64,000 bases of DNA. Origin: Termitomyces sp. T153. Its lineage: Eukaryota; Basidiomycota; Agaricomycetes; Agaricales; Lyophyllaceae. Positions 11,818-23,505 of the stretch are shown piece by piece. Under the pieces are notes generated by a model. It saw only the letters and a program-made list of their open reading frames with translations. It was not told the DNA's origin and searched no databases. The DNA is taken from contig JACKQL020000109.1 in the NCBI GenBank assembly GCA_018296165.2, forward strand, positions 62,001 through 126,000, written 5' to 3'. The translations under genes and the position numbers were made by a program. Every line of letters starts with the position of its first letter. Within the stretch, counting starts at the first letter, position 1.

Positions 11818-11967
11818 GAGTTGAAGCCAAGTAATATTGATCAATCTGCAGCAAGTGATGGTGGTGTGGGAGGCGAAGTCAAAGCGTGGCCACCGCTTCA
11901 TCAGGGGGTTCTTCCCAATCAATAAAAAAGCCTTGGACATACCCCAGGGCTTCTCAAATCTTTTGTC

Positions 11968-13565
11968 ATGTCCTCTCCCAGTTACTCAGCCACTTCCCGC
12001 ACCCTGTTGTCTTCAGATGGGGATGAGGTGATTGTGTATGACAGCAAGGGGGAGGAGTTTGAGTGTTGGCACTGAGCTGGTGCCATGTACCGGAGTTGTG
12101 AGCAGTATTGACTTGTTTTCTCAGGATGGCTGATGGAGTTTTGCAGAGTTGTCTGTGGCAGTGGTGGGTTCCTCGGGGGGTCCTAGGCAGGCCAAATTCC
12201 ATCCTGCAGTGCCCCAATTGGCGGTGGGGGATGCAGAAGGGGTCCCACCACTGCAGCAAATCCCTCAGGCAGAGGTGACAGTGGAGGAGTTTGCAAGGGC
12301 ATTGGTGTGAGCTCAGAGCCCCCCAATGCTAGAATGGTGTCAAAATGAGGCCCTGGTGGGTCTTTGAGTTCTCTTTTGTTGCGTGTGCTGATCTGTTGTT
12401 TTTAGTGTGTTCTCTGTGCGCAGCGGGGTGAGGCCTGCATTTTCAATGTGCCCTCTGTGGGCTCACAATGTGACACTTCCATTTGCCTTCTGTATTGTGC
12501 GAGCCATGAGAAGTGCTCAATTTTGTTGGAGTGGTGAGTGGCATGCATTGCTGTGGAGCAGGGGTGGGACAAGGATTGGGTGTGGGGTCAGCTGGGCAAG
12601 GTGTGGAAGACCTGGGTGTCAGGAGAGGGGAGTGCAGGGCAGTCTGTGGGGCAGGTGGGGCCTCCGTGGAGTGGGCAGAGGGAGGGAGTGTCCTCAGCAG
12701 TGGACTGTGGAAAGTGGAGAGCTTCCCCACTGTCAGGGGCAAGGCAAGAGGCCGCAGGGGCATGAGCTGATGGCAGGGCCTCCAGGGTCTCACATTTACT
12801 CTCCTACCCCAGGCGCACCCTTGGAATGGGCATCAAGTTCTCCAGAGCCCCCACTTTCAATCATGGAGATCTTCCTTTGCAAGCAGGTGGAGGTTCTAAT
12901 GGCAGCGTTGATGGCATGGGAGGGGGAGCTTTGATGGGCAAGGAAGGATTGAGATGCAGTGTGGGCAGAGAAGGAGGCATTGGAGCAGGTGCAGAACACC
13001 TCAGTACAAGTGGCAACAGAGCGAGTGCCAGAGGTATGGGGCTTGCGGGAGTGTCTGTTACAGCAGGAGGTGCAGCCCACAGAGGAGGCAGAGGAGCGGG
13101 GAATGGCACTGGAGGGTGGTTCACTATGAGTGGAGTTGGAGGCAGCAAGGTGGAGGGAGGATTGGCTGGCCAATGAGGCCGCTTCAGGGCGCATGGGGAT
13201 CCTTCATAAGTGTTTTTCCCAATTCTCTGTCTGTTACTAAAATGGGTTGTTTTTTGGAGTCAGGCTGGGTGTGGGAGCACTGGGTTCTCTTGGACAGTGC
13301 CTCTGCAGCATTTGCGTTGATCCAAGATGGGTTAGCGCAGATGTCCATGGGTCAGCCTCCAGAGTTGCAGCAGGGGATGGCAAGGGTGGGGAGGTTGCTG
13401 GTGGGGCATTGGCAGCGTAATGCGGTGGCCCCGTGGTCATGGTGGGAAGTGGCAGCAGATGCAGGAGAGGCTTTGCCAGGGTTGGCAGAGGTCTTGGCAG
13501 TGGTGCGGGCCCAGATGGAGATTGATTTGGGGGTGGGGGTGGTGGGGGTTCTGGGGGAAGAGTGA
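11968..13565 (+). pseudogene. Antisense coiled-coil gene, decayed copy in A1
   Basis: Plus strand, opposite to the element. Exon 1 starts at ATG 11968 (MSSPSYSATSR, DEVIVYDSKGEEFE) and hits TGA within about 36 codons. The central exon reads PGSHIYSPTPG, IFLCKQVEVLMAALMAWEGEL, EALEQVQNTSVQVATE and VELEAARWREDWLANEA (about 12700-13205), with stops. The last exon is 13264-13565 (WVWEHWVLLDSASAAFA, PELQQGMARVGRLL, VRAQMEIDLGVG). The intron at 13206-13263 keeps the acceptor but its donor has changed from GT to AT. Homologous to the genes at 40044-41174 and 36141-43448. Sequence 12060-12640 is less clearly assignable. The likely product is described under the A2 copy. Confidence 0.75.
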
Positions 13566-16500
13566 GGGGGTGGTCAGGCCCTGCTTCTTGTCATCTTTGA
13601 GTTCACTGCTCTGTTCTGCCTTGTATTATATTTTTTTTTGTACTTCCAATGCATCTTTGTCGTTTCTGGGTGTGTGAAGTGAGACTTTAATTTGTGTGAG
13701 AGTGAGGTAAGTGAAACACGCAGAGGTGCTGGTGGGAGTTGAATTCCTAGTGGATCTAGAGGCAGGGGTTGAGCCCACTAATGCCATCTGTGTTGGCAGT
13801 CCCGGGGTTGTTGGGATGGGGCAGAGTGCTGTAGGAAGAGTTTCCAAGGCTTGGCAGGGGTGTTGAGAGTCTTCCTGCAGAGTTCCATGGCGTTTTTGGG
13901 TGGCATTGCTGGGTTTGATTCTCGGGGTCTTGGACCCAGGGTGTAGGGGTTTTCTTCAGTCTGCAGCAGAGATGTGCATTGTGCTAGTTCAAGGAGGTGG
14001 ACCTCTGAGTCTTCGACATGTGTTCAGGGTGGTTGGGGCTTCAGTCTTTTGTTGGTGTGGCTGGTGGGAGGGGCAGAGGTCTTCTAGTGGTCTGGCCTTT
14101 ATGCTGATGTGGGTGGCGGGGTGGCGGAGGTCCTTTCTAACAATGGTGGGGGTGGCAGGGTGCAGTTTGTCCTCAGGAGTTGGTCAGAGGAGGGAGTCCC
14201 TGGCAGCTCAGTGGCGGAGCCCCTGGAGTAGGGTGGTCCCTGTAGTAAGTTGGCGGGGGGCTGTTTTCCATGCCATCTATGCTATGAGTTTGGTCAGCAT
14301 GGAGGCAGAGGTACTCCCTTAGGGTGAGGGTTGCAATTCCTTGATTAGGGGTGCCTGGAGGTTTACATTTGGGTGGGGTTGTGCATGGTGGGGTTTTGTC
14401 AAGCTCTGGAGTATTGTATTTGGTGAAGGGCACGTGGGATCAGGGCTTTGCTGCGCTCCAGAGTGTTGGTTCTGGTCAAAGTTGTGCCCAGGAGTATTGC
14501 ATCTATAGGTGGGCACGCTCGGGTGGTGCTTTGGTGTGCTCTGGAGTGTCAATGATGAGGGGGAGGGGTTTGGGGTGATCAGTCCCAATGAGTTTCTTCT
14601 GGTCTGGAGTCAAGGTTTGTGAGTTCTAGGTCATCTACATGACATTGCTTTCCTGGCCAAGGGTAAGTCCAGAGATGGGCAGAGGGGTCTTATGTATTTC
14701 TGACACTCCCTAGAGTTTGGAGGGCTGTTGGGGCTGTATTGGTGGATGCTTCTTTGGGCAGGGGCAGCGCGGGGGTCAGTTGGGGAATGGCTCACCCCAG
14801 CAGATATGCTTTGGGGGCTTGTCCCATGGGTTGTTCCTTCTGGGGGTAGGTGTTTCTTTTGTCAGGGAAAAAGTTAGCAGTCTGGAGTCAACACAAGGGT
14901 TGCTTGGTGGGGGGTTTGTTGGTTGTGTTGGCTTTGGGGGTGGTGCGGGGTGAAGGAAGGGGTCTGAGGCGCATTTTGTCAGTCCGCTGTTCCAAGCATG
15001 AGTACCAGGGGTCCAGGGTTGATGCGGGGGTTGGGATTGAGTCTTAACTTGTTGGTGAGGTTGTGTTGTAAATTGGAGGGGAAGCTCCGGAGTGGGGGTT
15101 TTCCTCTAGGTTCACATCAGCATGACAAGTAGATGTTTGATGGATGTTACCACTGAGCAGCAGAGTTGTTGTATAAGAGTAGCGGTGGCTCCTGGAGCCA
15201 AGCTTGGATGGGAGGAGCAGGTCTAGCTGCCTTCCAAGGTTTTGGGTGAGTCTGGCCATCATCCCTCTGTGCAAAATATTTGCTGCATTGGGGGGAGATG
15301 ATCATTCACAATTGTTGGAGGGCAGCAGGGAAGTTGGTCATGGGGGAGCATTGGTTTGGACTCCCCGAGAGTCACGGCAGGGTCAGGGCAATTCTTCATT
15401 CGTGCTCTGGAGCGGTCTGGAGGTCATTGCAAATGTGGGTGGGGGTTGGTTGCTTCTTTGGAGGGCATCATTGGTCCCTTGATTGTTGGGGTGGAGTCAG
15501 TGGGGCCACTTCATTATTCTTGGCTTCAGTGTTGGTCTCCGTTGGGTATGGTTGGATTCACTGGAGGTGTTGTGAATTTTGGGGGGGAGCTACTTCAAGG
15601 GTCCCAGAGTTTATTCTCTTCTTGGGGAGCATTTTACGTTGGGGGAGAGGAGTGGGACAGTGGCAGGGCTGGGACTCCAAGAGCAGGATTGCGGCATGTG
15701 ATGTCCTTTGCTAGTTTTTAGATGTTGATTCAGGGTGAGTGGCAATGGGGAGAAGCACTGCTCGCTTCTTGGGGAAGGCATCAGCAACTTTAGGGTACTC
15801 CAGAGAGATTACTTTGCATGGGGTTTGTTTCTGCATACTCCATTGGAGTGGTCCCTGCTTGATAGACATCTTCCGGCATAGGGGCAGGGTTGTATGGAGC
15901 TGGTGGTCAGCGATTTATGCTTGTGGAGTAGGAGCTACAGGGGCCTCATTGTTGAGCTGGCATTGTAGGTCCCCTTGGTTGGATGTCAGAGTCAAAGTGG
16001 GGGCCCCAGAGTTGTCTTGCTAGGGTCCAGAGTGGGTCAGAGGGGTAGATCAGGGCAGCTTCAAGTTGGTGCAGGATTATTTGGATCATCAATCCTGGCA
16101 GGAAAGTCCTCCAAGGATGTTGGAGCATATGCTTTTTGAGTTGTCAGGACATTTGAGTAGGTTGATCGATGGTCTCTGGGATGATGGTGGGGCTTCTCCC
16201 TCCCTGATATGAACATGTTAGCAAATTTAGAGTACTCTGGGGAACTACTTTGTATAGGGCCATTTTTCCTATAGTTTGTTCTGTCAGGGTGACTCCTATG
16301 CTGGGGGTTCTTGTTGTGGGAGGTGGCATAGTCTGATGGCAGGGTCCACGTCTGATGGTGGTGTGTGGGGAGGGTCAGCATCAAGGATCTTCGGTGTCAG
16401 AGGTTCCAGGTCAAATAGGGGGGTGTTGAAGTAGTGGGCAGGACTCCAGAGTTGTTCCTTATTGAGAGTCAGGGTGCTGTGTTTCTCCCTGTTAATTTTG

Positions 16501-17208
16501 GGGTTGTGCTTTGAGGGTTGGGGTGGAGATGCGTATTTCTTCCTTCCTTGATCACCTAGAAGCTTGAGGATTCCCTAGTCTTGTTCCGGGGTTGTTGGTG
16601 TCAGGTCAGAGGCATTGGGCTCCTTTCATTTGTTGGGCAGAAGTGGCAGCCAAGTTGGCCAGGGAGTCCTAACTGATCCCGGAAGTGGTTTCTATAATTT
16701 GGGGCATAGCATTGGTCTTGGAATCTTGCATTATTGTGAGTGGGGCTGCTGGGTTGAGCTTGATTCCAATTGATGGTGGAGCTAGCTTGGAGGGTAGTCT
16801 TTTCTTGGGGAGGGTTGTGGGTGAAAGTTGGATGATCTGTTGTGTGGTGTTGGAGAAGTTGTCGAGCAATGGACCAAATTGTCACTGGGGTCTGGGTGAA
16901 GCCTTGGTGATGCCGGGTTCAGTCTTTGTGGGGAAGTGGAGCTGGTGGAGAAGGTATGGGAAGGGTGGTTTGCGGGAGTGGTGTAGGGTTGGGCATGGGT
17001 TGGGGAGGGTGTCCATGGAGAGAGCCATTGTATAGGTGTAACTGGAGCAGAAGGGACATTTTGGTGTCAGATCTGCAACTCAGTGTGCCTTGGCAAATGA
17101 GGTAGAGCCATATAAGGGTTTCCAGGCATGGGTCGACTATAGACATCAGAATTGTTTGGTGAATGTGTGTGTGGGGCATGTGTGGACATCACAAACAGGG
17201 TAAGGTAG
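13566..17208 (-). other. Interior of A1 in sense orientation, pol remnants only
   Basis: No intact frame. Two short traces of the Ty3 pre-RT linker are visible on the minus strand: CKVISLEYPKVADAFPK near 15770-15830 and SSPEYSKFANMF near 16200-16260. They align with the same linker of the gypsy at 620-660. RT does not follow either. The open frames listed for either strand are GC-skew effects with no family match. The sense start next to the 5' LTR (DVYSRPMPGNPY near 17120-17150) may be a gag remnant. Confidence 0.55.
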
Positions 17209-17220
17209 AGTCTTGTGATT
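17209..17220 (-). other. Primer-binding site of A1, self-priming type
   Basis: The minus strand reads AATCACAAGACT beside the 5' LTR. It is complementary, with one mismatch, to AGTCTTGAGATT at the presumed transcript start of the 3' LTR of A1. In the 5' LTR the match has decayed further (AGTGTTGAGATT). Confidence 0.6.
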
Positions 17221-17221
17221 A

Positions 17222-18414
17222 TGTCAGGTTCCGCTGACTATGGGGGCTCAGCTACACTGGGCAAGTCCTTACTAGGCAGACATGATTCCCTGCACTGACA
17301 ACTGGGCACTTGGAGGTGTTCCAAACACTGGGGACTTGTGAGGATAGTTAGTGGGAATTGATCCAAGCAAGTCCAGGGAGGTCCAGAGGAGTAGAGGATG
17401 AGTTGCGGGGAAGGGGGATGGGCTTGGCAGGGTTCAGGCATAAGTCTGTATGTGAGTATTGTGGGTGCGGAGGAGGCAGAGGCTACACGAATGATGGGAG
17501 CAGAGGCAGAGGCTATCCAAATGATGGGAGTGGAGCCAGAGGCTATGCAAATGACAGGAGTGGAGCTAGAGTTCTGATGGGGGATCAATGGAGATTGATA
17601 GGGTTCAGAGCTGAGCGTGTAGCAAGGTCTGGAGTTGGTGAAAGAGTGTCAGAGGTTTGTAATCATAATCGCAGAATTTGTGAGGGTGTTATGGTTGAGA
17701 GGACTTAAACACAATAGACAGAATCAAACAAGATGAGACGGAGTCGAACAAAATGAGATGGAGACGAGACAAGAATGAGAATAGATTCAGGCGGAGACAC
17801 AAAACAATAACAAAATGATAACAGAATAGAGACAAGATAAGACCAGGAGACTGAGAAAAGGAAAACAAGACACGGAACACAAAACATGAGAAGAAACAAT
17901 CAGAAACACATCAGGTAAGGCAGGTAATCTCAACACTAGAATACAAAGAGCTACTCTACATCTTATATACTGACTACTGGAGAGCTCCGAGAATGTCAGC
18001 TGTGGTGGCGGGGCTTGGTGGAGCTTGATGGAGTTGACAGGTGTTGGTTATGACCAGAGGGTGGGCTGTGTTGATATGTTGATGGGATCAATTGTTGATG
18101 TGGTCCATTCCGAGGTTGTCATGATACTCCAAGGTAAGTCAGAGGAGCCAGGGTGTCAAGTCAATGGCATGTAATGGGGTCAGGCACGGTGGAGGAGTGG
18201 TCCCAGGGGCTCAGGAGATCCAGGGGAAGTGCTGGCGGCTGTGGGGAAGACGTTGGAATTGGCCAGGAGGCCATCAGAATTAGCCGAGAATGTGTCAGAG
18301 TTAGCCGGAGTAGGTGCAGAATGCTGGGGAAGTTTGACGGAGCATTGAGGGAGGTTCTGAGAGGATGGGGGTTTGTTGAGTGATGTACGGGGGTCCAGGG
18401 AACAGGTCATGACA
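17222..18414 (-). mobile_element. 5' LTR of A1
   Basis: 1193 bp. It is about 58 bp longer than the other LTR because a unit of about 27 bp (GGCAGAGGCTAYNCRAATGA, then GGGAG) is present three times at about 17472-17555 instead of once. Confidence 0.9.
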
Positions 18415-18419
18415 GTTTC

Positions 18420-18740
18420 TTTACCATACTCCTCCATTTCTCTTCCCCAAACTCCCCTTTCACTGCTTAGTTTGCTAGTCCTTAGTGACCACTTTTGTCT
18501 TCATTCTTTCCTCCTTTGTTCATCTAGTGATTCTTTATTACTGTCTAGCAATTTAGGCTAGTGATAGTAACTCTTTGCACTTGACTTCTCCTCCACTCTG
18601 CACCCATTAGCTCTTGTTTTCTGGGACAGTTACTGACTCACCCTCATTATTAGCTTCCTATTGCTAGCTACCTTATCTAGTGACTAGTGTTAGGTCCTCT
18701 TTTTAGGTTTCCTGCATGGCACTAGGCAGCATAGGAGCAC
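18420..18740 (-). repeat. Segment x' of repeat F, displaced by A1
   Basis: The minus strand matches 8330-8640 (GCCTAGTGCCATGCAGGAAACC, then TCACTAGATAAGGTAGCTAGC). Before A1 inserted it was contiguous with 8690-9469. Confidence 0.6.
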
Positions 18741-19390
18741 ATCAATGGTCTGCCACATTGACCTTACTGCAACCCAAGTGATTTGGAAGAGGCATTGGAA
18801 GAAGTCCCCCTGCTTTCCCACTATAGACATCCTTGACAAGATGCTCCCATCCAAAAATTTCCTGAGACTCGTCAAACACCTCAACCAAAGGCACTCAGTG
18901 CTCATCACACAACTCTGCATGGGCCACTTTCCACTCAACCAGCACCTCTTTTGCACATGTAAAGCAAAATCACTGACATGTCCTCACTGCCTTGGTCTCA
19001 CTGTTGAAATGGTCAAGCATTTCTTACTCAAGTGCCCACAGTACTGGTACAAAAGACACATTCACTTCCTATGGCCCCTCAAATACAGAGCTGAGTCACT
19101 TTTGTTCATTCTCAATGACCCATCCACACTCACCCACCTCATTAGATACATTGATGCCACAAAACACTTCCAAGACATGCACCAGCCTGCCCCTGCCCAG
19201 CCCTGCCCACAGTGGTCTACCAGCCCACAACTGATATGTGCTCACCAAACATTCTGACCCACCCTGCCCCAGAGCCTGCACCATGCACCTCCTGCCTGCT
19301 AATAGCCAAGTGTGTCCTATATTCACTAATCTACACAGGCTCCTCTAATAATGGCACTCAGCTTATGCCTTACTAACACTCTTTTGTTAG
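18741..19390 (+). pseudogene. LINE 3' end with C-terminal zinc knuckle of ORF2
   Basis: Open for about 170 codons to 19257. It ends the ORF2 of a Tad1-like LINE: LITQLCMGHFPLNQHL, then TCPHCLGL and VKHFLLKCPQY form the CCHC knuckle after RNase H. Everything upstream (EN, RT, RNase H) is missing, so the copy is 5'-truncated, as is usual for LINEs. The 3' UTR ends near CCTCTAATAATGGCACTCAG (19345), a block seen again at about 34390. It differs in sequence from the LINE at 25-31 kb. Confidence 0.8.
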
Positions 19391-19649
19391 GGACACCAGC
19401 CTTGTTGCTCATCCCAACCCTGCTTGCCCCATGAGCATTCATCATAACTACCACCCAGCTTTACATACCTGCCATCATCTCCTTCCTCAGGGTCTATCAG
19501 GGGTGAGCAGTCTAAAACAGCATTGGAAATGCTGGCCTGCTCATTCTCTGCATATGCAGGAGGGTGTGGTATTCCATGGCTCTTGTAGTTGTAGTACACT
19601 GTTCATAGTACTGTGCAACATAGGTGCCAAGTGCCCCATGCACATAAAT
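19391..19649 (+). repeat. Tail repeat following a LINE 3' end, copy 1
   Basis: Aligns with 34455-34720. Shared blocks are TGGAAATGCTGGCCTGCTCA, CTCTGCATATGCAGGAGGGT and ACTGTGCAACATAGGTGCCA, ending in an A/T-rich run. In both places it follows the CTAATAATGGCACTCAGCT LINE block, so it may be part of that LINE's 3' end or a SINE-like partner. It abuts the copia LTR at 19650. Confidence 0.5.
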
Positions 19650-19937
19650 TGATAAAAAAAGAAAAGTTGTAAGATTACAGGAATCTGTAAGTACCATTTA
19701 AGTGAACTATAAATATGTGTCACATACTCTCAGTGTCAGAATATTAAGTTAGACAGCTGAGAGAAAAACTTTTGTGTATCTAAGTATTTGTATTCTTGAA
19801 AAAAAAAAGGTTTCCAAACAAAGTCTGGTAAATATAGAGGAAGAAATAGTAGTGTAACATATGCTAAAAGGAAAGTGATATGAAAATAGAAAAGAAAAAT
19901 AAACCAGTAATAGGCAAAGCAGAGTCATACCTCAACA
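19650..19937 (-). mobile_element. Copia 3' LTR
   Basis: On the minus strand it starts TGTTGAGGTATGACTCTGC. It aligns over its length with 31720-32012 (shared AGAGTCATACCTCAACA, AAGTGAACTAT, TTAGACAGCTGAG). CTCCCCCAGAC, the polypurine tract on the other strand, follows at 19938. Confidence 0.75.
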
Positions 19938-19950
19938 CTCCCCCAGACAA

Positions 19951-21128
19951 GCTGGCTTGGTCTAAGGTTTAAGACCCATTTTGATGATGAAATGTTTGTA
20001 TATGACTCATGGGAGAGGTTTTGTAAATAAGTTGGCTATGTTCTCTAATGTCAGAATAGGAATTATGTCAATGTCACCTTTGTGGACTTGTTTGCATATG
20101 TAGTCATATTTTATGTTGATGTGCTTCACACAAGCATGTCCCCTTGTGGATCCTGCAATCCTGCAAAGTGCAATAGATGATCAATTATCAGCCTTTAAAA
20201 TAGCCAAAAGTGGTTGTAGTAAGTCAAGTTCCACAAGGAAATTGTGCATCCATAATGCCTGTTGGGCCCCATATGTCAGGATCATATACTCTGCCTCTGT
20301 CATGCTTAGAGTTACCATCTGCTGTCTCTTAGAGCTTCACAAGACTGGAGCTCCAGCCATCATGAATATGCAGCCTGAGATAGACCTTCTCATATTGAGA
20401 TCTCCCCCATAATCAGTGTCTATGTAGCCCATAGGCTTGGTTGAAGTGGTTCTGTCATTTGAGTATGTGAGTTGAACCCCCCTTCACATACCCAAGCACA
20501 TGGAGTAGAGCATTTCAGTGCACAGGGCCAGGGTTCATCTGGAATTGAGCTAGAAGTCTGACTGTGAACAATAAGTCTAGCTGTGTTGTGGCTTGTGCTC
20601 ACATGAGCAATCCAAAGAGCTCCCTGTACAGTTTATCCTTCATGAACATCTTGTCTGACTCAATCTGGGGTCCCATGGCTTCTGTCAGGGTTATTCTGGT
20701 TGGTAGGGGTGTCAATCAAGGAATGCATTTGCTCATGCTAAAACATTTCAGGACCCTAACCAGGTAAGTGTGCTGAGAGAGTGTGATGTTACCATTATCC
20801 TGGTCTCATTCAATTGCCATATCCAGGATGTATGAGGGGGTCCCAAAGTCCTTAATGTTGTAAATACTTGCCAGCTTGTTCTTTGCATTTGCTGCTCCTA
20901 TCTGAGTAGTTGAAATGCCAAAGACATCATCATTAAAGGTGTTTGTCACCATATATTCCCCTCCAGCTCTCCTTGCTTGTATGCATGGGTCTGCACACAA
21001 AATGTAGTATCCTAGTGCCTTATATGCTGCATCTAGTGTCCAAAACCAGTCTTTAATGCTCTGCATCAGTCCATAGTCCATACAACCAACATCTTCTGGA
21101 GTTCCACAACTTTCTCCTCTGCTCCAGA
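19951..21128 (-). pseudogene. Copia RT end and RNase H
   Basis: Minus strand. RT with GGEYMVTNTFNDDVFGIS at about 20920-20965, where the active-site pair DD is intact; then IKDFGTPSYILDMAIE. RNase H and tail read VYDPDIWGPTGIMDAQF, KHINIKYDYICKQVHKGDI and ENIANLFTKPLP at about 20330-19990. Several stops are present, many consistent with C-to-T change. The frame is interrupted at 21129-21133/22099 by LTR C. Confidence 0.85.
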
Positions 21129-21133
21129 CAGAC

Positions 21134-22098
21134 TGTCAGAACCCATACCATTTCCCTCTTCCCCTTCATCCTTATCCAACTTCAGATTCTACATAGTCCC
21201 TTTCTAAATCTCAGTCACACCCCCAGATCTCAGCCATAGTCCTTTTTCAGCCACATCCAGGTTTTAGCCACCCCTAGGACTCCTTATCTGTTCCAGATCA
21301 TTCTCACAAGCCCAGATCACTTCCACAGGTTCTAGATCACTTCTATCTTGTTGCAGCAAGTTCTATGCAGGTGGGACAGACTGAGATCAGAAAAGTGAGT
21401 GGCTGAAAGTGATGAGCACCAGAGCTCAGCAGTGGAGAGATCACTTTAACTGGATATCTGTAGTTTCAGAATGAATATATATCTGTATGTAAATACAGTA
21501 TGACACACCTGGATATCCATGGTTCTGATATGAAAATCACAGAATCCAGGACAATGAAAATTGTGTCACATATCACATGGGTATGGCTTAAGTAGAATAA
21601 GGAGACTGTGGCACTCCTGCCACTATGCCACTATGGCTGCAACATATCTGTCCCAGATCACTTCCACTAGTCCCAGATCACTTTCAGGATTGCTTACCTT
21701 GTTTCAGATCACTTTCCCATGACTTAGATCACTCCTTGCTATGACTTAGATCATTTCCATCTGACTCAGATTACTTCCACCTGACTTAGATCACTTCCAT
21801 TTGACTTAGATCACTCCCACCTGACTTAGATCACTTCCAGCTTCTCCTTTTGGTAGTGCCCTACAGATATATAAGGTCCCCTAGTCTGTAGCTACACTCT
21901 AGTCTTGAGATTACCTATTGTATCTGCTTTTGACTTGTGTTCATCCTCCTGTCTCTTCTCTTCAATCTATCAGTTTCCAGGTTTATCTTTCCCAGTTCTC
22001 TTATTTTTCAACTCAACCACATACTTGTTGGCTATCAAGTCTGCCCAGGTAGTTTTTTTGCTCTGTAGGAGCCCCCCTAGGGTCAAGGGATCCTGACG
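21134..22098 (+). mobile_element. Solo LTR of family C in copia RT
   Basis: TGTCAGAACCC...ATCCTGACG with a perfect 5-bp target duplication, cagac (21129-21133, 22099-22103). The last base is G where TGACA is expected. It contains TATATAAGG (about 21869) and AGTCTTGAGATTACC (about 21902), plus the minisatellite. It is 965 bp because a 296-bp MITE sits in it. Confidence 0.92.
21349..21644. mobile_element. MITE of 296 bp inside LTR C
   Basis: Bounded by the 9-bp inverted repeat TGTTGCAGC...GCTGCAACA and the 5-bp direct repeat tatct (21344-21348, 21645-21649). It is absent from the C LTR at 4047-4730, which shows the empty site. It has no coding capacity. Internal near-palindromes include GGATATCTG/GGATATCCATGG. 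The family is not recognised. Confidence 0.75.
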
Positions 22099-22103
22099 CA
22101 GAC

Positions 22104-22870
22104 TGGGTGGCACATTTATGAAGATTTGGTATTCAGGGACACAGTTAAGGTAGGCAGACACAAAATCTACTTGCTACACTTCCAGGTCCAACATTACAGC
22201 CATCACAATCATAATCCAAAGGAACTCTAGACAGACTACTGCTACATGTCTTCTCATAATCATCACCCAGTACTTGTGAGCAACCTTAGCTACCAACCTG
22301 GCCTTCTGCCTGACAACATTCTCCTCTGCATTGTACTTGTTCATGGAAACCCACCTACAGCCTATAATCTTCTTACCCACAGGCACAGAATCCCTAGGCA
22401 TGAGTTGCATCATGCCTCTCTCTTTGAGCATCATGAGTTCTGCCTGTATTGCTGGGAGCCAAAGATCCTCCCTCCTCATTGCCTTGTTGCAGTTCCTTGG
22501 TAATGCTAGATCTGTATTACCTCCAGTTTTTGCTAATAATGCCATAAATGCATATGCATTGCTTGCCAAGTAAGATTGTATGTCAGAGGGTGGCAGGCCT
22601 TGGATCCTATTTGACTTACAGAGTTGTGGCATGGGTGGCATTAAAGTTGCCACATTAGGCACCAGCAGTACCTTGCCTGCAAGGTTTCCAACACCTTGAT
22701 CAGGCTCCTCAATTGTTGCTACTTCATGTAGGGGTGCATTGCCCCTTATCCTAGGCATGACTAGTTGGCATGTAGTAAGTAGCCCTGGAGTGGTCAATGG
22801 AGTAGGGAGTGGTGGCATGTCTAATAGCAGGTCATGAGAGTCCAATGACCTGTCCCTTTATTGAAGATCA
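22104..22870 (-). pseudogene. Copia RT, N-terminal part
   Basis: Open for 223 codons (22174-22845). Landmarks are LWLPAIQAELMMLKERGMMQ, VGKKIIGCRWVSMNKYNAEE and VVRQKARLVAKVA, then VDFVSAYLNCVPEYQIF up to the LTR C insertion. These are the first RT blocks of copia pol, including the aspartate of block A (VDFVSAYLN). The integrase-RT linker precedes it. Confidence 0.9.
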
Positions 22871-23505
22871 CATCATGAGATGTGACTATTGACCTCATTG
22901 ATCTGTCAAAGAGTCTGTGCCTCTCTTCCCAGCATATCCCACAAGTGTGTATTTTACTGACCATGGGTCTAATTTTGACTAAATCAACTCCTCAGGGACT
23001 TTTGCAAATTCCATGCAGCCAAATGGTCAAAGGTGATTGATGTTTTGGCAAGTACCCATCCAGGTTTCCTCTGGAATTTTGTTGTGGTAGGCTGATGGGA
23101 GTCTGTTTTGTGTATAGATCCACATAGCAGCTGCCTCTGCCCACAGATCCTTAGGCAGGCTGCTCTCAGCCAGGACACACCTTACACCTTCAATAACTAT
23201 GTGTATTGCTCACTTGACAAACCTGTTCTGAAAATGTGCATAGAGTACTACAGGTCTTAAGATGATGCTGTTTGTGGTGTAGTATTCCTCCCACAATTCA
23301 TTAAGCTGCTTGTGTCCTGCATCCACATAAACCATCAGAAGTTTTTGTCCTGCTTGCCACTTCCAATTTGGTGTGATAGGATTTGAATGCAGCAAGCATC
23401 ATGGCAGCATCTTTTTGCATCAAGAAGTATCCAGCTAACCAAGAGGTATGCCTATTTGTGGCTATCATCAGGTAAGAAGCTCCCCCTAGTAACAGTCTCA
23501 TGGCT
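22871..23505 (-). pseudogene. Copia integrase
   Basis: Minus strand: SYLMIATNRHTSWLAGYFL (core start), then across a frame change LWEEYYTTNSI, ESSLPKDLWAEAAAMWIYTK and the C-terminal block ERHRLFDRSMRSIVTSHDVIF. Stops and at least two frameshifts. Confidence 0.85.

Larger units (their letters stand above)
9470..18414 (-). mobile_element. Element A1, complete LTR retroelement with a nested solo LTR
   Basis: Bounded by LTRs 9470-10604 (3') and 17222-18414 (5') and by a perfect 5-bp target duplication, gtttc (9465-9469, 18415-18419). The sense strand is minus, shown by the polypurine tract next to 9470-10604 and the primer-binding site next to 17222-18414. The interior is about 5.5 kb without the nested LTR at 10675-11817. 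No RT, RNase H or integrase motif is visible. It is CpG-poor compared with A2/A3, so it is older. Confidence 0.93.

Noticed and set aside
12407..12934. 175-codon plus-strand ORF as a separate gene
   Set aside because: Its second half is exon 2 of the decayed antisense gene in A1. The first half is glycine/valine-rich junk without homology.
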